This document shows positions 28,030 through 35,877 of a stretch of 64,000 nucleotides of DNA, in pieces (positions within the stretch are counted from its first letter, which is position 1; every line of letters begins with the position of its first letter). The notes beneath the pieces were generated by a model, which had not been told where the DNA came from, searched no databases, and saw only the letters and a list, made by a program, of their open reading frames with translations. The stretch comes from an uncultured Halomonas sp. Lineage in GTDB: Bacteria > Pseudomonadota > Gammaproteobacteria > Pseudomonadales > Halomonadaceae. The translations under genes and the position numbers were made by a program. The stretch spans positions 1 through 64,000 of the forward strand of contig NZ_CAMPKE010000017.1 of the NCBI RefSeq assembly GCF_946887195.1, given 5' to 3'.

Positions 28030-28218
28030 ATGCTGGAGAAGAAACGAGCGCTGTATCTGTGTCGTCATTGCCAGACGATGATTTACGTCGAAGTCGCATC
28101 GATCGCCAAGCCACCTTGCCCGAGGTGCTTGCACCGGGAATACGAGAGCGTCAGCGTACCGGCCCATGCACAGGCCGCTGAAGCGACGCGCCATATGCTG
28201 AACGCTCGCTCGGGATGA
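28030..28218 (+). CDS. Small zinc-ribbon protein (62 residues)
   Basis: A short protein with two CxxC pairs, C11/C14 (LCRHCQ) and C30/C33 (PPCPRCLHREY), spaced as in rubredoxin-like zinc ribbons, followed by a 25-residue helical tail. A purine-rich AGGTGGCAGG precedes the ATG. No family name is claimed; zinc binding is inferred from the cysteines. It sits alone between a divergent small gene and the convergent tmRNA gene. Such zinc ribbons may regulate other proteins or bind nucleic acid. Being short, it could be spurious, but conserved cysteine spacing argues for a real gene. Confidence 0.6.
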   Translation: MLEKKRALYLCRHCQTMIYVEVASIAKPPCPRCLHREYESVSVPAHAQAAEATRHMLNARSG

Positions 28219-28311
28219 TCCGAAGGCGAGTCAGTTCATGCAGAAGAACGCGCCCCCATGCATCAGCGAGAAAAAGCTGACCACGCCATGCCGATCGTGC
28301 CCTCAAAAACG

Positions 28312-28333
28312 AAAAAAACACCCGTAGGTGCTT
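28312..28333 (-). terminator. Terminator of ssrA
   Basis: On the minus strand a 6-bp stem closed by a C(TACG)G tetraloop is followed by seven T residues (A-run at 28312-28318 on plus), 17 bp past the tmRNA 3' end. Confidence 0.88.
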
Positions 28334-28349
28334 GATTCGTAAACTTGAT

Positions 28350-28729
28350 TGGTGGAGGCGGGGGGAATTGAACCCCCGTCCGCCGATACTCGCTCTTCGG
28401 CTCTACATGCTTAGTTCCGTTTTTTGATTTAACGCTACTGGCTCCAACGGGCAGGATCCAGCACCGCGATTCCTCTAAGGTTTAGCGATTGACGAGAGGA
28501 CACCGCCAACCGCGATCCCACTAGCTTTCGCTCATATCCCCGCAGCAATGAATGGGCACATCGCCTTGGGGCCAAGCTAACTGCTAACAGCGTTTAAGCT
28601 GCCAGAGCGCCCTGAGCGTAGTTGTCGTCGTTTGCGACTATTTAGTCGTGATGTTGGATTTACGAGATACATCACGCTCTCGGCATGCACCTAGGAGGTT
28701 GTCACCGGCGTCGAAGCCATGTCGCCCCC
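28350..28729 (-). ncRNA. ssrA: Transfer-messenger RNA (tmRNA)
   Basis: A 380-nt tmRNA for rescue of stalled ribosomes. The 5' end GGGGGCG pairs with the 3' CGCCTCC preceding the encoded ACCA, making the alanine-type acceptor stem, and the T-arm GGGGGTTCAATTCCCCC is intact. The mRNA-like part (28594-28635) begins with GCA after AATAGTC and encodes the tag ANDDNYAQGALAA followed by TAA. This gives the classical A(L)AA degradation tag read by ClpXP. It lies 45 bp downstream of smpB on the same strand, so protein partner and RNA are encoded together. Confidence 0.97.
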
Positions 28730-28742
28730 GTAAAACGTTCGT

Positions 28743-28748
28743 AGAATA
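28743..28748 (-). promoter_or_regulatory. Possible -10 element of ssrA
   Basis: TATTCT on the minus strand lies 13 bp before the mature tmRNA 5' end, fitting a short precursor trimmed by RNase P. No clear -35 is found. ssrA may also be read from the smpB promoter. Confidence 0.35.
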
Positions 28749-28774
28749 CCAGATAAGGCTTGCGCGACGCTAGT

Positions 28775-29260
28775 TCAAGCCTTGTTCTGATCGCGCATGA
28801 TGCGCCCTTTCTGGCGCTCCCAGTCGCGGTTCTTCTCGGTGGCGCGCTTGTCGTGCTGCTTCTTGCCGCTGACCAGCGCCAATTCGCATTTGATCAGGTT
28901 CTTCTGCCAGTAGAGCTTGAGCGGTACGCAGGTGTGTCCCTTGTCCTGAGTGCGCGAGAAGATCTTGGCGATCTCCTTGCGATGCAATAGCAATTTGCGC
29001 GTGCGCGTAGGGTCGGCCACCACATGGGTGCTGGCGGTTTGCAGAGGAATGATATGGCTGCCCAGCAGCCACGCCTCGCCCTGCTTGATCAATATGTAGG
29101 TGTCGGTGAGCTGGGCCTTGCCGGCACGCAGGCTCTTCACTTCCCAGCCCGCGAGAGCCAGGCCGGCTTCGAAGGTTTCCTCGATATGGTACTCGAAGCG
29201 CGCCTTCTTGTTCTGGGCGATGACACCACCGCCTGCCTTGTTGGCCTTTTTCGTAGCCAT
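28775..29260 (-). CDS. smpB: SsrA-binding protein SmpB
   Basis: Essential partner of tmRNA that binds its tRNA-like domain and places it in the stalled ribosome; 161 residues. The OB-fold core is recognisable ([35 protein letters not shown] and GSHI), and the basic C-terminal tail ends in [16 protein letters not shown], the part that enters the mRNA channel. The start at [12 protein letters not shown] has a GAGGA RBS. A sigma-32-like promoter lies just upstream (29301-29329). ssrA follows after 45 bp. Confidence 0.96.
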   Translation of the reverse strand: MATKKANKAGGGVIAQNKKARFEYHIEETFEAGLALAGWEVKSLRAGKAQLTDTYILIKQGEAWLLGSHIIPLQTASTHVVADPTRTRKLLLHRKEIAKIFSRTQDKGHTCVPLKLYWQKNLIKCELALVSGKKQHDKRATEKNRDWERQKGRIMRDQNKA

Positions 29261-29300
29261 GAGTCCTCGTGTCTCTAAATGCTGTGTCGCCAGCACGCCG

Positions 29301-29329
29301 ACATGGGGTGAAGCGTGATACCATTCAAG
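29301..29329 (-). promoter_or_regulatory. Sigma-32-type heat-shock promoter for smpB
   Basis: On the minus strand CTTGAAT (29323-29329), a 14-bp spacer and CCCCATGT (29301-29308) match the RpoH consensus (CTTGAAA, 11-16 nt, CCCCATNT) at 14 of 15 positions. The predicted start is about 34 nt upstream of the smpB ATG. Confidence 0.75.
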
Positions 29330-29389
29330 GTCTTGGCGAATAACCTGCCATGATACGCCTTAGGCCCAGTGAAGTCAGCGGAGAGGTAA

Positions 29390-29824
29390 ATGCCGACGGT
29401 CAATCGGTCCGCCCTGGTGCGGCATTCCAACCAGGCCATGTTCGATCTGGTCAACGATTTCGAGCGATATCCCGAATTCCTGCCGGGTTGCCGCCGGGCA
29501 CGCCTGCTGGAACGCGACGAGAACCATCTGGTGGGAGAGTTGACGCTGGCCAAGGCCGGCGTCGAGCAGAGCTTTACCACCCGCAATGAGCTGTTCGCCC
29601 CGGACCGTATCGAGCTGTCGCTGGTCAGCGGCCCGTTCAAGCGTTTGCAGGGCCAGTGGTTGTTCATCCCGATGGGCGAGACGACCTGCAAGGTCAGCCT
29701 GGAGATGAACTTCGAATTCTCCAATCGGCTGCTGGGCATGGCCTTCGGCAAATTGTTCAGCCAAGTGGCGGGGCAATTGGTCGATGCCTTCGCGCGGCGC
29801 GCCGACGAGGTTTACGGGCGCTAG
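29390..29824 (+). CDS. ratA: RatA-type START/Bet v1 domain protein
   Basis: A 144-residue SRPBCC-fold protein of the RatA/YfjG family. In E. coli RatA overproduction inhibits 70S formation; eukaryotic relatives (Coq10) bind ubiquinone, so lipid-quinone binding is possible. Signature MPTVNRSALVRHSNQAMFDLVNDFERYPEFLPGC occupies residues 1-34. The RBS GGAGAGG is close to the ATG. It is divergent from smpB and co-transcribed with rnfH, whose ATG follows the TAG after one base. The ssrA-smpB-ratA-rnfH neighbourhood is conserved in gammaproteobacteria. Confidence 0.92.
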   Translation: MPTVNRSALVRHSNQAMFDLVNDFERYPEFLPGCRRARLLERDENHLVGELTLAKAGVEQSFTTRNELFAPDRIELSLVSGPFKRLQGQWLFIPMGETTCKVSLEMNFEFSNRLLGMAFGKLFSQVAGQLVDAFARRADEVYGR

Positions 29825-29825
29825 G

Positions 29826-30146
29826 ATGAATCGCGACGGGCCAGCTTCTTGCGAGTTAGAAGTCGAAGTGGCCTTTGCCCTGCCCGAGCGCCAGAAGATC
29901 GTCACATTGACGGTTGCGCCGGGAACCACCGCGCGTGAGGCGGTGCGTCAGGCGCATCTTACCGAGCACTTCCCCGATCTGCCCGCCGTGACGTTCGACG
30001 AAGCCGAGCTGGGTATCTTCGGCAGGCGCCTGCCGGACCCTGATAGCCATGTCCTGCGCATGGGGGATCGAGTCGAGATCTATCGGCCGCTGCGCATCGA
30101 TCCCAAGCAGGCGCGAATCGAACGCGCCGCCAGAAAAGCGCGCTGA
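29826..30146 (+). CDS. rnfH: RnfH family (RatB) ubiquitin-like protein
   Basis: A 106-residue beta-grasp protein of the RnfH family. The family name comes from association with rnf electron-transport clusters, but its function is unknown. Visible family segments are VEVAFALPERQKIVTLTVAPGTTAREAV and ELGIFGRRLPDPDSHVLRMGDRVEIYRPLRIDPKQARIERAA. The start follows the ratA stop after one base; an earlier in-frame Met lies inside ratA. A stem-loop overlapping the stop acts as terminator. Confidence 0.9.
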   Translation: MNRDGPASCELEVEVAFALPERQKIVTLTVAPGTTAREAVRQAHLTEHFPDLPAVTFDEAELGIFGRRLPDPDSHVLRMGDRVEIYRPLRIDPKQARIERAARKAR

Positions 30147-30163
30147 TTTTCGCAGCGCGCTTT
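30135..30163. terminator. Bidirectional terminator between rnfH and bamE
   Basis: A 10-bp stem AAAGCGCGCT / AGCGCGCTTT with a nine-base loop lies between the convergent genes. It includes the rnfH stop and ends five bases before the bamE stop. Confidence 0.8.
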
Positions 30164-30167
30164 GCTA

Positions 30168-30605
30168 TCAGCGTGGCGTGTCGGGACCACGCCTGGGTGT
30201 GGTATCGAGCAAATTGCCGGGCAATGGCTCGACCTGCGGTGTCGGGCCGACCTCCGAGTCGGCCTCGAGCTCGACATCGGCATCGATATCGCCCCAGGTC
30301 TGGGTGTCGACCAGCCGACCATTGGCAAACGTCAGGGTCAGGCGCTTGTAGACCTCGCCGCCATAGGCCTCGTCGAGATAAAAGACGTAGTCCCACTGAT
30401 TGGGATTGAAGGGTGCCTGCAGCAGCGGGCTGCCCATCACGTACTCGACCTGTTCGCGGGTCATGCCGGGCTCGAGTTGAGCGACCATCTCCGGTTTGAT
30501 CAGGTTGCCTTGGGGCAGGTCGCGCTTGTAGACGCCGAAATAGCTGCAGCCACCGACCAGGGTCAGGGCGAGCGAAAAGGTGACTGTTTTGATCAGGTTT
30601 TGCAT
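30168..30605 (-). CDS. bamE: Outer membrane protein assembly factor BamE
   Basis: Lipoprotein component of the BAM complex that folds beta-barrels into the outer membrane; 145 residues. The lipobox LVGGC places the lipidated cysteine at residue 20. The SmpA/OmlA domain is clear: VYKRDLPQGNLIKPEMVAQLEPGMTREQVEYVMGSP (about 25-60) and WDYVFYLDEAYGG. A C-terminal acidic/proline tail (about 105-145) extends beyond E. coli BamE (113 residues). The start was set at MQNLIKTVTF with a GGGA RBS. It is divergent from fur, as in Pseudomonas. Confidence 0.93.
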   Translation of the reverse strand: MQNLIKTVTFSLALTLVGGCSYFGVYKRDLPQGNLIKPEMVAQLEPGMTREQVEYVMGSPLLQAPFNPNQWDYVFYLDEAYGGEVYKRLTLTFANGRLVDTQTWGDIDADVELEADSEVGPTPQVEPLPGNLLDTTPRRGPDTPR

Positions 30606-30639
30606 TTGGTCCCGTTCTTCACTATCGTTGCTTTGGTCG

Positions 30640-30669
30640 ATCATAACCGACCTACCACGATACTGCGAA
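30640..30669 (-). promoter_or_regulatory. Probable bamE promoter
   Basis: On the minus strand -35 TTCGCA (30664-30669), 18-bp spacer and -10 TATGAT (30640-30645) lie 35 bp before bamE. The region also carries the fur RBS on the other strand. Confidence 0.4.
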
Positions 30670-30677
30670 GAGCAACC

Positions 30678-31121
30678 ATGGCTGATCAGAACCATGAACT
30701 ACGCAGGGCGGGACTGAAAGTCACACTGCCCCGCGTCAAGATACTGCAAATCCTCGAGAGCTCCACCGGTCAGCATCACCTGAGTGCCGAGGATGTCTAC
30801 AAGGCGCTGCTGGATGCCGGCGAAGACGTGGGTCTGGCGACCGTTTATCGCGTGCTGACCCAGTTCGAGTCCGCCGGGCTGGTGATTCGCCATAATTTCG
30901 ATGGCGGCCATGCCGTGTTCGAGATGTCTCAGGAAGAGCATCACGACCATATGGTGTGTCTGGAGAGCGGCGAGATCACTGAGTTCTTCGACTCGATCAT
31001 CGAACACCGTCAGCAGGAGATTGCCGAGGAGCACGGTTATGAACTCGTCGATCACGCATTGGTGCTCTACGTGCGCCCTAAGGGTTCCAAGGCGACCCGG
31101 CAGGAAGGCATCAAGAAGTAA
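30678..31121 (+). CDS. fur: Ferric uptake regulator Fur
   Basis: Iron-responsive repressor of 147 residues. The N-terminal winged helix includes AGLKVTLPRVKIL and the recognition region GLATVYRVLTQFE (52-64). The regulatory metal site is marked by H33/H34, and by E82, H88-H89-D90-H91. Only one cysteine (C94, MVCLESGEI) is present; E. coli Fur has CxxC here, so the structural zinc site is of the Pseudomonas-like form without the second Cys. The RBS is a modest GAAGAG. An in-frame extension upstream is antisense to bamE and is rejected. Divergent bamE-fur and convergent fur-recN order match pseudomonads. Confidence 0.95.
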   Translation: MADQNHELRRAGLKVTLPRVKILQILESSTGQHHLSAEDVYKALLDAGEDVGLATVYRVLTQFESAGLVIRHNFDGGHAVFEMSQEEHHDHMVCLESGEITEFFDSIIEHRQQEIAEEHGYELVDHALVLYVRPKGSKATRQEGIKK

Positions 31122-31166
31122 TCGGTCGATGACAGGATTATAGCTAGGCCGCCGGTCTATCGCTTC

Positions 31167-31201
31167 ACGACCCCGGCCCGATCAAATCGGGCCGGGGTCG
31201 T
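31167..31201. terminator. Strong hairpin terminator between fur and recN
   Basis: A 16-bp perfect stem (ACGACCCCGGCCCGAT / ATCGGGCCGGGGTCGT) with a CAA loop lies between convergent genes. The T-run is short (TCGTTT on plus). It can act on both strands. Confidence 0.8.
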
Positions 31202-31227
31202 CGTTTGGGGGTGCGAACGGCGCAGGG

Positions 31228-32901
31228 CTAGTGGTGTGCGCCTTGGCTGGCGCCGAGCATCTCGCGGGCATGCGCCAGGATGCGGTCCGATAGATGCACG
31301 CCGCCCAGCATGCGCGCCAGTTCGCGCACGCGCCCGGCTTCGTCGAGCAGCGCCATCTGGGTCAGCGTCGTATCCTGCTCGGCCTGCTTCTCGATATGCA
31401 GATGTTGATTGGCCTGGGCCGCCACCTGCGGCAGGTGGGTCACGGTCATTACCTGGCCGGAGCGTCCGAGGCGCTGCAACAGCTGGCCGACGATCTCGGC
31501 GGTCGCGCCTGACACACCGACATCCACCTCATCGAAGACCAGCGTGGCGATGGTGCTGTGGCTGGCGGCGACGACCTGAATCGCCAGGCTGATGCGCGAT
31601 AATTCGCCGCCCGAGGCGACCTTGGTCAATGGCCGGGCCGGCTGGCCGGGATTGGCGCTGATCAGGAATCGCACCGTGTCCATGCCGTCGGCCTGTGCGG
31701 TGTCGCGTCCCGCTACCTCGACCTCGAAGCGCGCCTTGTCCATCGCCAGGAAGCTCAACTGATCCTGCACCTCCTTGCCGAACGCGCCGGCCGCCTGGCG
31801 GCGTGTCTCGCCGATTGCCCGGGCCTGGGTGCGGTAGGCATCGCGGGTCGCCTCTACCTCGGCGGTCAGCGCTTCGATATCGTTCTCATCGCCTTCCAGC
31901 GAGGCGAGTTCCGCGCGCAGCCGGGCGTAAAGGTCGAACAGCTCCTCGGGAATGATGTGATGCTTGCGCGCGATGCGATGCACTTCGCCGAGACGCGCTT
32001 CGACCTCGGCCAGTCGCTCGGGGTCGAGTTCGGTGCGTTCGGCGAAATGGTGCAATTCACGCGCCGCTTCCTCGATCTGGATCTGCGCCTCGCTCAGCAT
32101 GCTGCATGCTTCGGCCAGCGGGCCGCGACTTGCGCCCGGCAGATTGCCGAGGCGTGCCAGTGCCTGATGTAACAGACTCAGTGCGCCGCCTTCATCGTTG
32201 TCGCAGCAATCGGCGGCAAACTGGGTCTCCTGCAGGGTTTCCTCGGCATGTGCCAAGGCTTCCTGCTCCTGTTCCAATGCCTGGAGCTCACCGTCGGCCA
32301 GCGCCAGTTGATCGAGTTCCTCGACCTGATAGCGCAGCAACTGGCGGCGCGCCTGGATATCGTCACCGCTGTCGGCAAGGCGTTTCAGGCGCCGACGCAG
32401 TCCCTGCCAGTGGCGAAACGTCTCGCTCAATTCGGCGACCGCTTGACTCTGACCGGCGAAATCGTCGAGCAGCCGCAGGTGGGTGTCCTCGCGCAGCAGC
32501 GCCTGATGCGCATGCTGCCCATGAATCTCGATCAGATGCTCGCCGAGTGCCTTGAGATCGCCCGCCGTACACGGCTGGCCGTTGATCCAGGCCTTGGATC
32601 GCCCGTTGCCGGCGATCACCCGGCGCAGCAGGCAGTCGTCGGCGGGCAGCTCACGAGCTACCAGCCACGCCTGCGCGGCGGGCAGCGCGGCGATATCGAA
32701 GCGTGCACTAAGATCGGCACGCTTGGCGCCATGGCGCACGCTGGCGGGGTCGGCACGCTCGCCCAGGCATAGCGCGAGTGCGCCGAGCAGGATCGACTTG
32801 CCCGCCCCGGTTTCACCGGTGATGGCGGTCATGCCGCCATGTAAGTCCAGTTCGAGACTGTCGACGATGGCGAAGTCGCGAATAGCAAGCTGTACCAGCA
32901 T
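31228..32901 (-). CDS. recN: DNA repair protein RecN
   Basis: SMC-like ATPase of double-strand-break repair, 557 residues (E. coli 553). It has Walker A GETGAGKS at 29-36, a long central coiled coil (about 150-390, interrupted by a hinge), the ABC signature LSRISLAIQ in VASGGELSRISLAIQVV, and Walker B TLVFDEVDVGVSG. The start MLVQLAIRDFAIV has an ideal GGAGGT RBS. A LexA box overlaps the -10 about 42 bp upstream, so it is SOS-controlled. Confidence 0.96.
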   Translation of the reverse strand: MLVQLAIRDFAIVDSLELDLHGGMTAITGETGAGKSILLGALALCLGERADPASVRHGAKRADLSARFDIAALPAAQAWLVARELPADDCLLRRVIAGNGRSKAWINGQPCTAGDLKALGEHLIEIHGQHAHQALLREDTHLRLLDDFAGQSQAVAELSETFRHWQGLRRRLKRLADSGDDIQARRQLLRYQVEELDQLALADGELQALEQEQEALAHAEETLQETQFAADCCDNDEGGALSLLHQALARLGNLPGASRGPLAEACSMLSEAQIQIEEAARELHHFAERTELDPERLAEVEARLGEVHRIARKHHIIPEELFDLYARLRAELASLEGDENDIEALTAEVEATRDAYRTQARAIGETRRQAAGAFGKEVQDQLSFLAMDKARFEVEVAGRDTAQADGMDTVRFLISANPGQPARPLTKVASGGELSRISLAIQVVAASHSTIATLVFDEVDVGVSGATAEIVGQLLQRLGRSGQVMTVTHLPQVAAQANQHLHIEKQAEQDTTLTQMALLDEAGRVRELARMLGGVHLSDRILAHAREMLGASQGAHH

Positions 32902-32942
32902 GACCACCTCCGAGCATGGGCCGTTAAGGCGACATTCGTGTT

Positions 32943-32958
32943 CTGTGTGTTTATACAG
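32943..32958. promoter_or_regulatory. LexA (SOS) box of recN
   Basis: CTGTGTGTTTATACAG fits the enterobacterial CTGT-N8-ACAG consensus. It overlaps the predicted -10 and lies about 42 bp upstream of recN. Confidence 0.88.
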
Positions 32959-32979
32959 TAGTCGATGGGCACACTTCAA
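32950..32979 (-). promoter_or_regulatory. recN promoter
   Basis: Minus strand -35 TTGAAG (32974-32979), 18-bp spacer, -10 TATAAA (32950-32955). The -10 lies inside the LexA box, which would let LexA block RNA polymerase. Confidence 0.65.
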
Positions 32980-33008
32980 TCACCTTCGAATGGTGTGCCG
33001 GCACATGC

Positions 33009-33037
33009 CTTGAGATCGCTCACGACACCCCCCATAT
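33009..33037 (+). promoter_or_regulatory. Sigma-32-type heat-shock promoter for grpE
   Basis: CTTGAGA (33009-33015), 14-bp spacer, CCCCATAT (33030-33037), about 60 bp upstream of the grpE ATG. It matches the RpoH consensus at all but one position. Confidence 0.85.
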
Positions 33038-33096
33038 AGGGTGCAAACCGCCAACTATCGCGGCCTGTGGGCCGTTCGACGATTCAGGAGTGCGAC

Positions 33097-33732
33097 ATGG
33101 CCAAAGAGCCGCAGACCCCACTGGATGAAGAGATGGCGCGCGCCGAGCGCGATGGCGAGCCGCAGCCCGAGCCCATCGAAGGTCAACTCGACGAAGCCGA
33201 TGCGGCCGAAATAGCGGCTGCCGAGGAAGTCGAGGCGGATGCCGAGAACCTGATCGATCCCGAAGCCGAGGTGCTGGCTGCCAGGGTCGAGGAACTCGAG
33301 CAGGCCGTGGGCGAGGCCAAGGATCAGGCGCTGCGGGCCGCCGCCGAGGTGCAGAACGTGCGGCGCCGCGCCGAGCAGGACGTCGACAAGGCGCGCAAGT
33401 TCGCCCTCGAGAAGTTCGTCAAGGAGCTACTGCCGGTGGTCGACAGCCTGGAGAAGGCGTTGGATGCCATGAGCGAGGAAGCCAGCGAGGTGCACCGCGA
33501 GGGCGTGTCGATGACGCTGAAACTGCAGCTCGACACCTTGGGCAAGTTCGGCGTCGAGGTGGTGGAGCCGCAAGGCGAGCCGTTCGACCCGCAGTATCAC
33601 GAGGCCATGGCGATGGTGCCCAATCCCGAGCTCGAGCCCAACACCGTCATGGACGTGATGCAAAAAGGCTATCTGCTCAATGGGCGCCTGGTGCGCCCGG
33701 CCATGGTGGTGGTCAGTCAGGCGGCAAACTGA
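33097..33732 (+). CDS. grpE: Nucleotide exchange factor GrpE
   Basis: Co-chaperone that releases ADP from DnaK; 211 residues. It has an acidic disordered N-terminus (1-65), a long coiled-coil helix (about 70-125, including [26 protein letters not shown]), and the beta domain with [17 protein letters not shown] and [25 protein letters not shown]. The ATG at 33097 has AGGAG upstream; an upstream in-frame Met at 33067 lacks an RBS. First gene of grpE-dnaK-dnaJ with its own sigma-32 promoter. Confidence 0.97.
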   Translation: MAKEPQTPLDEEMARAERDGEPQPEPIEGQLDEADAAEIAAAEEVEADAENLIDPEAEVLAARVEELEQAVGEAKDQALRAAAEVQNVRRRAEQDVDKARKFALEKFVKELLPVVDSLEKALDAMSEEASEVHREGVSMTLKLQLDTLGKFGVEVVEPQGEPFDPQYHEAMAMVPNPELEPNTVMDVMQKGYLLNGRLVRPAMVVVSQAAN

Positions 33733-33764
33733 GCCGTTCGGACGAGCGATCCGGGCACGTAGCC

Positions 33765-33792
33765 CTTGAAAGGCGCCATCGTGCCCCCAAAT
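33765..33792 (+). promoter_or_regulatory. Sigma-32-type heat-shock promoter for dnaK
   Basis: A perfect CTTGAAA (33765-33771), 13-bp spacer and CCCCAAAT (33785-33792) lie in the 125-bp grpE-dnaK gap. The leader then contains a 5-bp GCGGC-GCGA-GCCGC hairpin with a GNRA loop (33806-33819). Confidence 0.82.
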
Positions 33793-33857
33793 AGACGACA
33801 AAGACGCGGCGCGAGCCGCAATGTTATCGGCAAGCAACGATTCTTAGAGGTATTCAC

Positions 33858-35783
33858 ATGGGACGCATCATCGGTATCGATCTGGGGACAACCAACTCCT
33901 GTGTTGCCGTGCTCGACGGCGACAAGCCCAAAGTCATCGAGAACGCCGAAGGCGCTCGTACCACGCCGTCGATCATCGCTTACACCGATGACGGTGAAAC
34001 GCTGGTCGGCCAGGCGGCCAAGCGCCAGGCGGTGACCAACCCGAACAACACGCTGTATGCGATCAAGCGCCTGATCGGTCGTCGCTTCCAGGACGATGTC
34101 GTCCAGAAGGACATCAAGATGGTGCCTTATACCATCACCGAGGCCGACAACGGCGACGCCTGGGTTCAGGTCAATGGCAAGAAGCTGGCACCGCCGCAGG
34201 TCAGCGCTGAAATTCTCAAGAAGATGAAGAAGACCGCCGAGGACTACCTGGGCGAGACCGTCACCGAGGCGGTCATCACCGTGCCGGCCTACTTCAACGA
34301 TTCGCAGCGTCAGGCCACCAAGGACGCCGGTCGTATCGCCGGTCTCGAGGTCAAGCGCATCATCAACGAGCCGACCGCGGCCGCGCTGGCCTACGGCATG
34401 GACAAGTCGCGCGGCGACAAGACCATTGCCGTCTACGACCTGGGTGGCGGTACGTTCGATATTTCGATCATCGAAGTGGCCGACGTCGATGGCGAGACCC
34501 AGTTCGAAGTGTTGGCCACCAATGGCGACACCTTCCTGGGTGGCGAAGACTTCGATCTCAAGCTGATCAACTATCTCGTCGATCAGTTCAAGGCCGATAG
34601 CGGAATCAACCTCTCCGGCGACAACCTGGCCATGCAGCGTCTCAAGGAAGCCGCCGAGAAGGCCAAGATCGAGCTGTCCAGCGCCCAGCAGACCGAGGTC
34701 AATCTGCCGTATATCACGGCCGACAATACCGGTCCCAAGCACCTCAACGTCAAGATCACCCGCGCCAAGCTCGAATCGCTGGTCGAGGACCTGGTCAAGC
34801 AGTCGTTGGGTCCGTGCAAGACCGCGCTGGCCGACGCCGGGCTGTCCAACTCCGAAATCGACGATGTGATCCTGGTCGGCGGCCAGACGCGCATGCCGCT
34901 GGTGCAGTCCAAGGTCGCCGAGTTCTTCGGCAAGGACGCGCGCAAGGACGTCAACCCGGACGAGGCCGTGGCCGTGGGTGCGGCGATCCAGGGCGGCGTG
35001 TTGGGCGGTGACGTCAAGGACGTGCTGCTGCTCGACGTCACGCCGCTGACGCTGGGTATCGAAACGCTGGGTGGCGTGATGACCCCGCTGATCGAGAAGA
35101 ACACCACCATCCCGACCAAGAAGACCCAGACCTTCTCGACCGCGGATGACAACCAGACCGCCGTGACCATTCACGTGCTGCAGGGCGAGCGCAAGCAGTC
35201 GGCACAGAACAAGTCGCTGGGGCGTTTCGATCTCGCCGACATCCCGCCGGCGCCGCGTGGCGTGCCGCAGGTCGAGGTCGCCTTCGATCTCGACGCCAAC
35301 GGCATTCTGCACGTGTCCGCCAAGGACAAGGCCACCGGCAAGGAGCAGTCGATCGTCATCAAGGCCTCCAGCGGCCTGAGCGATGAAGAGATCGAACAGA
35401 TGGTCCAGGACGCCGAGGCGCACGCCGCCGAGGACAAGAAGTTCGAAGAGATGGTGCAGCTGCGCAATCAGGCCGATGGTATGATTCACGCCGCGCGCAA
35501 GACGCTTTCCGAGGCGGGCGACAAGGCTGACGCCTCCGACAAGGAGAAGATCGAGGGCGCCATCGGTGAACTCGAAGAAGCGTTGCAGGGTGACGATCAG
35601 GAAGCCATCCAAGCCAAGCTCGATGCGCTGACCGAGGCATCCGGTGGCCTGGCGCAGAAGATGTACGCCGAGCAGGCCGACGCCAGCCAGGGCGGTGAGC
35701 AAGCCGGTAGCGATACCAAGCAGGAAGACGACGTGGTTGACGCCGAGTACGAGGAAGTCAACGACGACCAGAAGAAGCAATAA
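33858..35783 (+). CDS. dnaK: Chaperone protein DnaK (Hsp70)
   Basis: Hsp70 chaperone of 641 residues. The N-terminal actin-like ATPase contains [13 protein letters not shown] (residues 5-17), the phosphate-2 signature [13 protein letters not shown] and [12 protein letters not shown]. The substrate-binding beta domain and a helical lid follow (from about 390), and the protein ends in the acidic C-terminal motif ([10 protein letters not shown]) that binds partners. It has a GAGG RBS. Separately promoted by a sigma-32-type promoter in the grpE-dnaK gap, and followed by dnaJ after 94 bp. Confidence 0.98.
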   Translation: MGRIIGIDLGTTNSCVAVLDGDKPKVIENAEGARTTPSIIAYTDDGETLVGQAAKRQAVTNPNNTLYAIKRLIGRRFQDDVVQKDIKMVPYTITEADNGDAWVQVNGKKLAPPQVSAEILKKMKKTAEDYLGETVTEAVITVPAYFNDSQRQATKDAGRIAGLEVKRIINEPTAAALAYGMDKSRGDKTIAVYDLGGGTFDISIIEVADVDGETQFEVLATNGDTFLGGEDFDLKLINYLVDQFKADSGINLSGDNLAMQRLKEAAEKAKIELSSAQQTEVNLPYITADNTGPKHLNVKITRAKLESLVEDLVKQSLGPCKTALADAGLSNSEIDDVILVGGQTRMPLVQSKVAEFFGKDARKDVNPDEAVAVGAAIQGGVLGGDVKDVLLLDVTPLTLGIETLGGVMTPLIEKNTTIPTKKTQTFSTADDNQTAVTIHVLQGERKQSAQNKSLGRFDLADIPPAPRGVPQVEVAFDLDANGILHVSAKDKATGKEQSIVIKASSGLSDEEIEQMVQDAEAHAAEDKKFEEMVQLRNQADGMIHAARKTLSEAGDKADASDKEKIEGAIGELEEALQGDDQEAIQAKLDALTEASGGLAQKMYAEQADASQGGEQAGSDTKQEDDVVDAEYEEVNDDQKKQ

Positions 35784-35811
35784 CCACGACGTCTGACACG
35801 GATGACGGTGG

Positions 35812-35837
35812 CGCGGGGGCGTAATACGACTCCCGCG
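35812..35837 (+). other. Hairpin in the dnaK-dnaJ gap
   Basis: CGCGGGG / TCCCGCG forms a 7-bp stem (one G-U pair) with a 12-base loop and no T-run. It may stabilise or attenuate the dnaK-dnaJ transcript. Confidence 0.3.
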
Positions 35838-35877
35838 TTGCTGTATTCGTGGACTCGACACGGAGGCGGACAGATCC

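Noticed and set aside
30162..30677. Long in-frame extension upstream of fur
   Set aside because: It is antisense to bamE, and Fur proteins start at the ATG at 30678.
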